Part shown: in pieces, positions 8,522 through 15,935 of the stretch
Layout: every line of letters starts with the position of its first letter
Numbering within the stretch: position 1 is the first letter of the stretch
Assembly: GCA_035629775.1 (NCBI GenBank)
Contig: DASPHG010000020.1
Span: 1-47,280, forward strand
Reading direction: 5' to 3'
DNA: 47,280 bases
Source: DASPHG01 sp035629775
GTDB taxonomy: Bacteria; Actinomycetota; Thermoleophilia; Solirubrobacterales; Thermoleophilaceae
Position numbers and translations under genes: made by a program
Notes under the pieces: model-generated
The model's database searches: none
Seen by the model: the letters and a program-made list of their open reading frames with translations, nothing else
Told to the model about the DNA's origin: nothing

Positions 8522-8525
<4 letters not shown>

Positions 8526-9046
8526 CGGCCCGGGTCGCATGTGCGCGTGCCGAAGGCGACCCGTCTGCGAATCGTGCGGCCGTCGACGCGTGCCCGCAGG
8601 CGCACGCAGCGCGCGCCGCGCACGACGACGTAGCCCGGCCACACCGTCAGCTTTCGGTCGGCACACGACTCGAACCGCTCCACGGCGCGGCCCTGGGAAA
8701 CCCGGTACCGCCCGCCGGTCTCCGCGTGCGGGCGCGCGTAAAGCAGGCTCGCGTCGTCCCGGTCCCCACGGGCCACCCACAGCCGCGCCCGGCGGCCGGG
8801 TCGCAGCGCGGCGGCGATCTTCTGGCCGCGGTACTTCCCGTCGCGCCCGCGCTCGAACTCCTCCGACGGCCGGTCGCGCTGCGCCCGCGCGGCCAGCAGG
8901 CGGAACGCGCCGAAGCGGACGTCGGAGTCGGTGGGCTCGGCGTCACCGCCGCCGACCGGGGTCGCTGCTTGGCCGCAATCGGCCGTCGGCGCCTGCGACA
9001 GCGGTGCCGCGAGCGCCAGCGTGGCCAGTGCGAGCGGGAGGAGCAC
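8522..9046 (-). CDS. Small exported protein of unknown function upstream of pdxS
   Basis: The 174-residue product starts with a signal-peptide-like segment (VLLPLALATLALAAPLSQA). It has a likely disulfide-linked C-terminal beta-rich part with cysteines in ESCADRK, VRGARCVRL and GTRTCDPGR. The pattern WPGYVVVRGARCVRL followed by a closing FGTRTC recalls small secreted proteins seen in soil actinobacteria; no function is known to me. The start is GTG at 9046, the only start codon in the right place, with GGAGG just before it at a tight spacing. It overlaps pdxS and lies 20 bases after the RpiR gene, so it belongs to this operon. Confidence 0.65.
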
Positions 9047-9066
9047 GCCTCCATCGTCGCACGGGG

Positions 9067-9918
9067 CTACTTCAGCCGGAAGGCCTTGATGCGGTCCGCG
9101 TACGCGGACTCGTCCAGCGCGTACACGCCGTAGGCGAGCGCCTGGACCAGGCCGAGCAGCGCCGTGTGCGAGCGCACGTATGCGGGGCTGTTCGACGAGT
9201 AGTAGAGCCGCTGGTCGCCGAGTTTTGTGACCTCCGAGAGGGTCGCGTCGGAGATGGCGATCGTCGCCGCTCCGCGGTGGCGGGCCAGCTTCATCGCGCG
9301 GACGACGAGCGGGTGCGGCCGGCCGGCGGAGAAGCCGATCAGCAGCGTGTTCTCGTCGATGCGCCCGAGCCGGGCGAGGCCCTCCTGGGACGGCGATGCG
9401 ACGACCTCGCAGCGGAGGTCGAGCAGCATCAGCAGGTGACGGAGGTAGCTTGCGAAGAAGGCCATCTGGTCGGTGCCGCAGATCACGATCCGCTCGGCGC
9501 GCGAGATGGACTCGACCGCGGCGGCAACCTCGTCGCGGTCGATCTTGCGTGCGGTCTCTTCCACGTTCGTGTGGTCCGCGGCCAGCGCGGCCTCGAACTC
9601 GGTCTGGTCGATCGGGAAGAGCGGTGCCGCCCCGACCGTCTCCGCGAGCGTCCCGTTCTCGCGCCGGCGCCGGTACTCGTCGCGCGCGCACTGCTGGAGC
9701 TCGGGGAAGCCCTCGAAGCCGAGCGCCTGGGCGAAGCGGACGACGGTCGAGCTGGACGTGTTGGCGCGCCGGGCGAGCTCCTCAGCGGTGTGGAAGGCGG
9801 CCTCGTCGAGGTGGTCGACGATGTACTGGCCGACGTCCTTCTGAGACCGGGAGAACTCCTCGAAGCGCGAGCGGATCTCGTCCGACAGGGTCAGCGCGGA
9901 AGTGCCATTGCGGCTCAC
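9067..9918 (-). CDS. MurR/RpiR-family transcriptional regulator
   Basis: The 283-residue protein has the N-terminal RpiR helix-turn-helix (residues about 15-80, HTAEELARRANTSSSTVVRFAQALGF) and a C-terminal SIS sugar-phosphate-binding domain (about 125-265, RIVICGTDQMAFFASYLRH and TLLIGFSAGRPHPLVVRAMKLAR). Family members sense phosphosugars. PdxS consumes ribose 5-phosphate and glyceraldehyde 3-phosphate, so control of pdxST by a sugar phosphate is plausible but unproven. The start is GTG at 9918. It heads the operon that includes pdxST. Confidence 0.9.
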   Translation of the reverse strand: MSRNGTSALTLSDEIRSRFEEFSRSQKDVGQYIVDHLDEAAFHTAEELARRANTSSSTVVRFAQALGFEGFPELQQCARDEYRRRRENGTLAETVGAAPLFPIDQTEFEAALAADHTNVEETARKIDRDEVAAAVESISRAERIVICGTDQMAFFASYLRHLLMLLDLRCEVVASPSQEGLARLGRIDENTLLIGFSAGRPHPLVVRAMKLARHRGAATIAISDATLSEVTKLGDQRLYYSSNSPAYVRSHTALLGLVQALAYGVYALDESAYADRIKAFRLK

Positions 9919-9966
9919 GGTCCATGGGATTCGCCCGCGGGCGCGCGGTTCCTTCCGGGGCCGGGT

Positions 9967-11019
9967 TCAGCCGCGTGCGGCGGCGGGTGCGGTGGTGCCG
10001 GCCACCGCCACGCTGTTCCCACCGCGGATGCGTCGCTCGAATGGACGCTCGACGCTGTAGTGGAGGAGTGCTGCCACAGCTAGCGCGACTGGTAGCGCGG
10101 TCAGGATCACGACGGGGCGTTCGAGGTGATGGGCGAGGAGCGCGATCACCGGGATGTGGACCAGGTAGAAGGAGTACGAGACCTCTCCCAGCCACACCAT
10201 CCCCCGGCTGCCGAACACCGTCGAGCCGCCGCGAGCGTCGATCGACGCCAGCGCCCCGATCAGGAGGAGGCTCGGGACGAGTGGCTGCGTGATGATGCTT
10301 GCGGCGACGCCGGAGTGGAAGCCGTCGAGCACATAGACGCCCACGCCGAGGGCCGCGATGGGCTGCCAGGGCAGTCTGGGCCAGCGACCCTCGAGCACGG
10401 TCACGGCAACCAGCGCCCCGAGGATGAAGGCCAAGACACGCACGAACGGAGCCTGGACGAGGAGCCAGCTGACGAACGGGGTCGGCTCGAAGATGTAGAG
10501 CGTCTCGATTGCGATCACGAACGTGACGAGAGCCAGTCCCAACACCGCGACCGAACGACCGGAGAGGAGCCGCAACCGAGCGGCGTACAGCGGGAACGTC
10601 AGATAGAAGAAGGCCTCGGCCGACAACGACCACGTCGCGGGGTTGACCGCGAAGTAGTAGTCCTCATTCGGAATCCACGCCTGGAGCGCGAGGAACGCGG
10701 GAAAGGCGTGGCGCGCGTCCTGGCTCACTCCGACGTACGCGTTGACGAACAGGCCCGCCACCAGCACAACGAAGAGCGCGGGATAGATCCGCGCGAAGCG
10801 GCGCTGGTAGAACCGCCCCGCGGTGTCCCCCGGGCGAAGCGCCCACATCAGCACGAAGCCGCTCAGGGCGAAGAAGAACGTCACCCCGCCGGGCCCCTGC
10901 AGGGTGAGCCGCTCCCAGAGGTCCTGCTCCGCGCCCACCGGCACCGGGAGGTGATGGACGAACACGACCGCGGCGGCGATGGCTCGCATGCCCGTCAGGG
11001 AGTTGAGGCGTCCGTGCAT
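9967..11019 (-). CDS. Acyltransferase 3 family membrane protein (OafA/YrhL-like)
   Basis: The 350-residue product is an integral membrane protein with about ten hydrophobic segments. It has family landmarks: LTGMRAIAAAVVFVHH near the N-terminus with the catalytic-type His, GGVTFFFALSGFVL, RRFARIYPALF, and WSLSAEAFFYL. Such proteins O-acylate cell-surface sugars or lipids. ATG 11019 is preferred to GTG 11031 because GGTGG precedes it. Its GC content looks visibly lower than that of its neighbours. It starts about 50 bases from the 3' end of tRNA-Ile2, a typical place for acquired genes. Its natural substrate is unknown. Confidence 0.85.
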   Translation of the reverse strand: MHGRLNSLTGMRAIAAAVVFVHHLPVPVGAEQDLWERLTLQGPGGVTFFFALSGFVLMWALRPGDTAGRFYQRRFARIYPALFVVLVAGLFVNAYVGVSQDARHAFPAFLALQAWIPNEDYYFAVNPATWSLSAEAFFYLTFPLYAARLRLLSGRSVAVLGLALVTFVIAIETLYIFEPTPFVSWLLVQAPFVRVLAFILGALVAVTVLEGRWPRLPWQPIAALGVGVYVLDGFHSGVAASIITQPLVPSLLLIGALASIDARGGSTVFGSRGMVWLGEVSYSFYLVHIPVIALLAHHLERPVVILTALPVALAVAALLHYSVERPFERRIRGGNSVAVAGTTAPAAARG

Positions 11020-11067
11020 CAACGCATCCACCGTACGCGAGGTGTCCGCACAACGCCAGCAACCTCA

Positions 11068-11141
11068 TGGGCCAGCCAGGACTCGAACCTGGGACCGACG
11101 GATTATGAGTCCGCTGCTCTAACCAGCTGAGCTACTGGCCC
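11068..11141 (-). tRNA. tRNA-Ile2 (anticodon CAT, lysidine-modified)
   Basis: A complete 74-base cloverleaf: acceptor GGGCCAG/CTGGCCC, D stem GCTC/GAGC, anticodon loop CTCATAA, T stem CCAGG/CCTGG, discriminator A. CAT could be Met or Ile2. The acceptor pairs C4-G69 and C5-G68 are the known positive determinants for TilS, so tRNA-Ile2 is favoured. No CCA is encoded. It lies 33 bases after the lipoprotein stop. Confidence 0.93.
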
Positions 11142-11174
11142 GCTGGGTCAAAGCTAGCGCCCCGCCGGCCGGCC

Positions 11175-12143
11175 CTACTCGGCCTTCGCCAGCGCCGCCT
11201 CGAGCTCGCGCGGGCTGAAGGCGCCCTCGAGGCGCGCGGCCACGTCGCCCGAAGCATCGATCGTGAAGGCCCAGGGCTCGGTCGGCAGCTTCCACTCGAG
11301 CACCTGGGGGCGGAAGCCCTTGTCGAGCTCGTTGTCGTTGTAGATCTCCATGTGGATGAACTCGGCGTTCCCGTCGTAGCCGGCCTTCACCTGCTCGGCG
11401 ATGTCCACGACCGGGCCGCAAACGCGGCTCGCGCACAGCGCGGGCGTCGCGAAGATCAGCATGATCGGGCGCTCCCCGAGCACGTCGGAGAAGTCGGCGT
11501 CATGCATCGTGCTCGGCGGCACGCGCGTGTCGATCTCCTCGACGTTCCCGCCGACGTCGGCCTGCGTCGGCGTCTCGATCTCGATGGCGGGCTCGCCCGG
11601 CTCGGGCACGGGGCCGTCCTTCACCACCCGCACGGCGATCCGCTCGGCGGCGGCCAGGTTGTCGTCCAGCTCGACCACCCCCAGCACCTCGTAGTCGCCC
11701 GGCTTGCCGAAGCGGACGTCGGCGACGTAGACGGACGTCGCGCTGTCCGGGTCGGCCTTCACGCCCTCACTCTGGAACTGCGGCTTGACCTCGAGCGACT
11801 CGTAGCGCGCCGGGAACGGACCCCGCACCGGGCCCCCGTCGAGCGGCGCCACGTAGATCGCCGCGGGCGCGTCCACGATCTGCGTCCGCGCGCGGTCGAA
11901 CAGGCCGAAGCCGAATCGGTTCACCCCCGGCTCGAGCAGCGAGACCGACGGCGACAGCACGGGCCCCGGGCCGAGCCCCTCGCGGAGCTGGGCGATCGTC
12001 TTGCCTGCCGGGGCGGGGAAGTCCTCGGCCTGCGCGGGCGGCGGAGCGGCCTCGCCGCCGTCGTCGTCCGTGTCGCCGCAACCAGCCGCGAAAAGCGCGA
12101 GCAGCGCGGCGATCAGCGCGATCAGGGGCGTGCGAGGCCTCAC
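11175..12143 (-). CDS. Lipoprotein with C-terminal thioredoxin-like domain
   Basis: The 322-residue product has a lipoprotein signal (hydrophobic run, lipidated Cys at about 22 in FAAGC) and an Asp/Gly-rich linker. An Ig-like middle region follows (FGLFDRARTQIVDAPAAIYV). A thioredoxin-like domain begins near 200: strand PIMLIFATPALC, C237-x4-C242, helix VVDIAEQVKAGY and a cis-Pro-like TEPWAF. The C-x4-C spacing differs from the usual CxxC of oxidoreductases and the CxxxC of Sco1. It may act in extracytoplasmic thiol or metal handling. The start is GTG at 12143. It is divergent from an SDR gene with 79 bases between them. Confidence 0.75.
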   Translation of the reverse strand: MRPRTPLIALIAALLALFAAGCGDTDDDGGEAAPPPAQAEDFPAPAGKTIAQLREGLGPGPVLSPSVSLLEPGVNRFGFGLFDRARTQIVDAPAAIYVAPLDGGPVRGPFPARYESLEVKPQFQSEGVKADPDSATSVYVADVRFGKPGDYEVLGVVELDDNLAAAERIAVRVVKDGPVPEPGEPAIEIETPTQADVGGNVEEIDTRVPPSTMHDADFSDVLGERPIMLIFATPALCASRVCGPVVDIAEQVKAGYDGNAEFIHMEIYNDNELDKGFRPQVLEWKLPTEPWAFTIDASGDVAARLEGAFSPRELEAALAKAE

Positions 12144-12222
12144 GCGGTGGAGACTACGAAAAACCCTTCGGCACGGGCGCTGTATCGTGCCCGCGCCTGC
12201 GAGCGAGGGAGAGGAGACCTTC

Positions 12223-12954
12223 ATGCCGGACCGTGCAGCACTGATCACCGGGGCCTCGAGTGGGATCGGACTCGCCATCGCGCGAGCGCTCGGCGGCGAC
12301 GGCTACGGGCTCACGGTCTCCGCTCGCCGGCCCGAGAAGCTCGCCGAGGCCGCCGCCACCCTCGAGGCCGACGGCCTCGAGGTGCAGTCCGTCCCCGCGA
12401 ACATGGCCAACGAGGAGGACGTCCAGAACCTCGTCAACCAGCACAGGGAGCGGTTCGGCCGCCTCGACGTGCTGGTCAACAACGCCGGCGTCGGAATCGG
12501 CGGCTCGATCGAGGGCTACGAGACCAAGAAGCTCGACATGCAGCTCGACGTCAACCTGCGCTCGGTCTACCTGACGACGCGCGACTGCATTCCGATGCTC
12601 AAGGAGGCGGGTGCCGAGCACGGGAAGGCGCTCGTCGTGAACACGGCCTCGATCGCCGGCAAGACCGGCCAGCCGTGGCTGGCCGCCTACTCGGCCACGA
12701 AGGCCGGCGTCGTCGGGCTGACCCAGGCCATGCACGGGGAGCTCGGCACGAGCGGCGTGCAGGTGACGGCGTTCTGCCCGGGATTCGTCGCCACGCCGAT
12801 GACCGACTGGGTCGAGGGGCAGGTCGCGAAGGAGGACATGATCCAGCCCGAGGACATCGCCGAAGCCGTCCGGTTCCTCCTGCGCACCTCGGGCAACTGC
12901 ATCGTCCCGGAGATCCAGTTCATCCGGCCCGGCGACGTGAACGGCGCCCCCTGA
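12223..12954 (+). CDS. Short-chain dehydrogenase/reductase
   Basis: The 243-residue Rossmann protein shows TGASSGIG (nucleotide binding), NNAGVGIGG, a catalytic Ser in VNTASIAG and YSATK with the catalytic Tyr/Lys. PGFVATPMT follows. It is a classical SDR, probably NAD(P)-dependent; the substrate is not readable. GGAGAGGAG at 12208-12216 supports ATG 12223. It converges tightly with the hypothetical gene that ends at 12956. Confidence 0.92.
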   Translation: MPDRAALITGASSGIGLAIARALGGDGYGLTVSARRPEKLAEAAATLEADGLEVQSVPANMANEEDVQNLVNQHRERFGRLDVLVNNAGVGIGGSIEGYETKKLDMQLDVNLRSVYLTTRDCIPMLKEAGAEHGKALVVNTASIAGKTGQPWLAAYSATKAGVVGLTQAMHGELGTSGVQVTAFCPGFVATPMTDWVEGQVAKEDMIQPEDIAEAVRFLLRTSGNCIVPEIQFIRPGDVNGAP

Positions 12955-12955
12955 G

Positions 12956-13492
12956 CTAGACCAGCTCGCGCTCGCGCTCAGCCGGCGTCTGCTCGCCGAG
13001 CTGAGCCATCGCCGCTTCGTAGTCCTCGTAGCGGCGGAAGAGGCGGGTCCAGGCCCACCCGTGACGCTTGTGTAGCTCGGGCATCCGGTTGCGCTCGCCG
13101 GTGTCGCGGCGCTCACGCGGCGGCTCGGAGCGGGCCGCGAGCGCCCGGTGCTGCGCGATCGCCGCGTCGAACGTCGTGCCGTCCGGCGCGTCGGAGGCCA
13201 GGCTCGCCTCGAGCATGGACCGGAGCGTGGTCACCTCACGGTCGCTGGCCGGGCGCGAACGGCTGCCGGCCTTCGTGTAGAGATCCCATGCGCGGGCGAA
13301 GCTCGCGTAGCTGGTGCGGCCGCCGTTTCGGTGTGCGGCCAGCATCGGGCAGACGCCGCCGTCACGGTCGGTGTAGGCGCCGACGATGATGCGGTTGTGC
13401 TCGATCGCATCGAGCATCGCGCGCTTCGTCTCGATCGGGAGCCACTCGATGGCAACCCGCAGTTCCTGCGCCGGTCGGCGCCGCCTTCTCAA
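12956..13492 (-). CDS. Conserved hypothetical protein
   Basis: The 178-residue protein is soluble, basic at the N-terminus, and charged and helical at the C-terminus. A compact N-terminal part reads PIETKRAMLDAIEHNRIIVG, then AYTDRDGGVCPMLAAHRNGG, followed by ASFARAWDLYT. The GGVCPMLAAHR segment with Cys and His looks like the most conserved part. I know of no function. The start is TTG at 13492, supported by GAGGTGA at 13499-13505 with a 6-base spacer. It is divergent from the LLM oxidoreductase gene. Confidence 0.7.
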   Translation of the reverse strand: MRRRRRPAQELRVAIEWLPIETKRAMLDAIEHNRIIVGAYTDRDGGVCPMLAAHRNGGRTSYASFARAWDLYTKAGSRSRPASDREVTTLRSMLEASLASDAPDGTTFDAAIAQHRALAARSEPPRERRDTGERNRMPELHKRHGWAWTRLFRRYEDYEAAMAQLGEQTPAERERELV

Positions 13493-13594
13493 CTCACTTC
13501 ACCTCGCGTGGGAATAGAGTGCCCGTGCCCGCAAAAGGTATTCGTCGCCGTCGGGACCTTACAAGGGCATCCTCCTGACTGAAAGGAACCTTGC

Positions 13595-14638
13595 ATGCGA
13601 CTCGGGCTGCACGTGGGCTACTGGGGACTCGGCTTCACCGCCGAGCAGCAACTCGAGGTCGTGCGCGAGGCAGAGTCGCTCGGCTACGACTCCGTCTGGA
13701 CGGCCGAGGCGTACGGCAGCGATGCGGCCACCGTGCTGGCCTGGCTCGCCGGGCAGACGGAGAAGATCCGGATCGGCTCGGCGATCTTCCAGATGCCCGG
13801 CCGCTCCCCCGCGATGACGGCGATGACCGCGGCGACACTGGACCAGCTCTCGGACGGCCGCATGATCCTCGGGATCGGCTCGTCCGGGCCGCAGGTGGCC
13901 GAGGGGTGGCACGGGCAGCGGTTCGGCAAGCAGCTCCTGCGGACACGCGAGTATGTCGCGATCCTCCGCAAGGCGCTCGCGCGCGAGCGGCTCGAGTTCG
14001 AGGGCGACTACTACGAGCTCCCGCTCCCCGATGGCCCGGGCAAGGCGCTCAAGCTGATGATCGGGCCGGTGCAGGAGCGCATCCCGATCTACATCGCCGC
14101 CATCGGCCCGAAGAACACCCAGCTGTGCGGCGAGATCGCGGACGGCTGGCTGCCGACCTTCTTCTCCCCCGAGCACGTCGGCGAGTCGCGCAAGCTGCTC
14201 GAGGAGGGCGCGGGTCGCGCCGGGAACGGGAAGGCGATCGACGACTCGTTCGACATCGCGCCGAACGTCAACCTCTGCATCGAGGACGACCTCGACGCGG
14301 CGCGCGAGAAGGTGCGGCCGATCCTCGCCCTGTACGTGGGCGGGATGGGCTCGCGCGACAAGAACTTCTACAACCAGCTCGTCCAGCGCTACGGGTTCGA
14401 GGAGAACGCGAAGGAGGTCCAGGACCTCTACCTCGACGGCAAGAAGGACGAGGCGGCGGCGGCCCTGTCGCCCGAACTGATCGACACCGTGTCGCTCGTC
14501 GGGCCGAAGGACCGTGTCCGCGACCGGCTCCAGGCCTACCGCGAGGCGGGGGTCGGCACGCTGGTGTCGACGCCGCTCGCGTTCACCGCCGAGGACCGCT
14601 CGCGCATGATGCGCGAGCTGGCCGAGATGGCCGCCTGA
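13595..14638 (+). CDS. LLM-class F420-dependent oxidoreductase
   Basis: The 347-residue TIM-barrel protein matches the luciferase-like monooxygenase superfamily, F420-using type. Seen are YDSVWTAEAYGSDAATVLAWLA, IRIGSAIFQMPGRSPAMTAMTAATLD, GRMILGIGSSGPQVAEGW and the late IPIYIAAIGPKNTQLCGEIADGW. Such enzymes use reduced F420 (or FMN) to reduce varied substrates. AAGG at 13583-13586 precedes ATG 13595. Its TGA stop overlaps a putative CTG start of the glycosyltransferase gene, so the two are probably coupled. Confidence 0.9.
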   Translation: MRLGLHVGYWGLGFTAEQQLEVVREAESLGYDSVWTAEAYGSDAATVLAWLAGQTEKIRIGSAIFQMPGRSPAMTAMTAATLDQLSDGRMILGIGSSGPQVAEGWHGQRFGKQLLRTREYVAILRKALARERLEFEGDYYELPLPDGPGKALKLMIGPVQERIPIYIAAIGPKNTQLCGEIADGWLPTFFSPEHVGESRKLLEEGAGRAGNGKAIDDSFDIAPNVNLCIEDDLDAAREKVRPILALYVGGMGSRDKNFYNQLVQRYGFEENAKEVQDLYLDGKKDEAAAALSPELIDTVSLVGPKDRVRDRLQAYREAGVGTLVSTPLAFTAEDRSRMMRELAEMAA

Positions 14639-15858
14639 GCGAGCGGCGCTTCCTACTCGCCGCGTTCGGCGACCCGGGGCACGCGTTCCCCGCGATCGCG
14701 CTCGGCGCCGAGCTCGCCCGACGCGGGCACTCCGTCTGCCTCCAGACCTGGGCCCAGTGGCGCGCGGACGTCGAGGCGCTCGGCATGCGCTTCGAGCCGG
14801 CGCCCGAGTACCAGGTCTTCCCCACGCGCGAGCGGCCCCTCAAGCCGTATGAGGCGGCGGTACGGGCGGCGCGCGAGACGCAGCCGCTGATCCAGGAGGT
14901 CGATCCCGAGGTGGTCGTGGCGGACATCCTCACGATCGCCGCCGGGCTGTCGGCGGAGCTCGAGGGCAGGCGGTGGGCGACGCTCGTCCCCCACGTCACG
15001 CCGGTCTCCGAGCCGGGCTTCCCGCCGTACTCGATCGGTGCGCGGCTACCGCGCACGCCGCTCGGATCGGCCTTCTGGCGCGCGCTCGACCCGCTGGTGC
15101 GGTCCGGAACCGAGCGCGGGCGCGAGGAGCTGAACGAGACGCGGCGCCGGCTGGGCCTGACGCCGCTCGCCCACGTGCACGGCGGGATCTCGCGCGAGCT
15201 CGCGCTGATCGCGACTTTCCCCCAGCTCGAGTACCCGCGTCAGTCGTCGTGGCCCTGGATGCGCGTGGTCGGGCCGCTGATGTACGAGCGCCCGACGGAC
15301 GACGTCGAGCTGCCGCCCGGCGACGACCCGCTCGTGCTGGTCGCTCCGAGCACGTCGCAGGACCGCGACCAGCGGATGCTGCGGGCTGCGCTCGAGGGGC
15401 TGGCGGACGAGCCGGTGCGCGTGATCGCGACCACGAACCGGCGTGGCGAGCCCGTGGTGGGCCTGCCGACCCCGCCGAACGCGCGGGTCGTCGACTGGCT
15501 CTCGTACGCGCGCACGCTGCCGCACTGCGCCGCCGTCGTGTGCCACGCCGGGCACGGGACCGTGGTGCGCGCGCTGGCGAGCGGCGTGCCGCTGGTGGCC
15601 TGCCCCGCGGCCGGCGACATGGCGGAGAACGCGGCGCGCGTCGTGTGGTCGGGCGCGGGCGTGTCGCTCCCCCGCCGCCTGGTCACGGCGCGCGGCGTGC
15701 GCCTGGCGGTGTGCCGGCTGCTGGAAGAGCCGCGCTATGCGGAGCGGGCGCGCGACTTCAAGGAGTGGTCCGAGCGAAACGACGGCGCGGCCCACGCGGC
15801 GGAACTTCTCGAGGAAAAGCTCCGGGGGTGGGACTCGAACCCACAACCCTTCGATTAA
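14635..15858 (+). CDS. UGT/MGT-type glycosyltransferase (GT1 family)
   Basis: The 407-residue GT-B protein has the N-terminal acceptor domain (FLLAAFGDPGHAFPAIALG) and the UDP-sugar-binding signature of GT1 enzymes (LPHCAAVVCHAGHGTVVRAL, then GVPLVACPAAGDMAENAARV). It would transfer a sugar to a small molecule or lipid. No ATG, GTG or TTG lies at the junction. The best start is CTG at 14635, overlapping the LLM stop as CTGA; this is uncertain. There is no stop before the convergent tRNA-Asn, so the last 13 codons (including GWDSNPQPF) are antisense to the tRNA. Confidence 0.8.
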   Translation: MSERRFLLAAFGDPGHAFPAIALGAELARRGHSVCLQTWAQWRADVEALGMRFEPAPEYQVFPTRERPLKPYEAAVRAARETQPLIQEVDPEVVVADILTIAAGLSAELEGRRWATLVPHVTPVSEPGFPPYSIGARLPRTPLGSAFWRALDPLVRSGTERGREELNETRRRLGLTPLAHVHGGISRELALIATFPQLEYPRQSSWPWMRVVGPLMYERPTDDVELPPGDDPLVLVAPSTSQDRDQRMLRAALEGLADEPVRVIATTNRRGEPVVGLPTPPNARVVDWLSYARTLPHCAAVVCHAGHGTVVRALASGVPLVACPAAGDMAENAARVVWSGAGVSLPRRLVTARGVRLAVCRLLEEPRYAERARDFKEWSERNDGAAHAAELLEEKLRGWDSNPQPFD

Positions 15859-15892
15859 CAGTCGAATGCTCTGCCGATTGAGCTACCCCGGA
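15820..15892 (-). tRNA. tRNA-Asn (anticodon GTT)
   Basis: A full 73-base cloverleaf: acceptor TCCGGGG/CCCCGGA, D stem GCTC/GAGC, anticodon stem TTCGA/TCGAA with loop CTGTTAA, T stem GTGGG/CCCAC, discriminator G. CCA is not encoded. The 3' part is antisense to the end of the glycosyltransferase gene. Confidence 0.97.
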
Positions 15893-15906
15893 CCGCGGCG
15901 ATAAGC

Positions 15907-15935
15907 GTAGCGGCACCTCCCCGCGCCGCCGCTAC
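15907..15935 (-). terminator. Putative terminator hairpin of the rpoD operon
   Basis: GTAGCGGC (15907-15914) and GCCGCTAC (15928-15935) form a perfect 8-bp stem with a 13-base loop, overlapping the rpoD stop codon. The downstream minus strand is only weakly T-containing, so it would be a terminator without a U-run. Confidence 0.5.

Noticed and set aside
8647..9054. Alternative frame starting with ATG at 9054 over the small exported protein
   Set aside because: Although GGAGG overlaps its start, the product is Arg/Ser-rich without a signal or domain. The other frame has a signal peptide, paired cysteines and ATGA coupling to pdxS.
9932..9943. CGCCCGCGGGCG palindrome upstream of the RpiR gene
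   Set aside because: A short all-GC palindrome is expected by chance in this background.
9919..11141. Genomic island bounded by a duplicated tRNA-Ile2 end
   Set aside because: No copy of the tRNA 3' end was found near 9919-9966 and no integrase is present; only lower GC and position remain.
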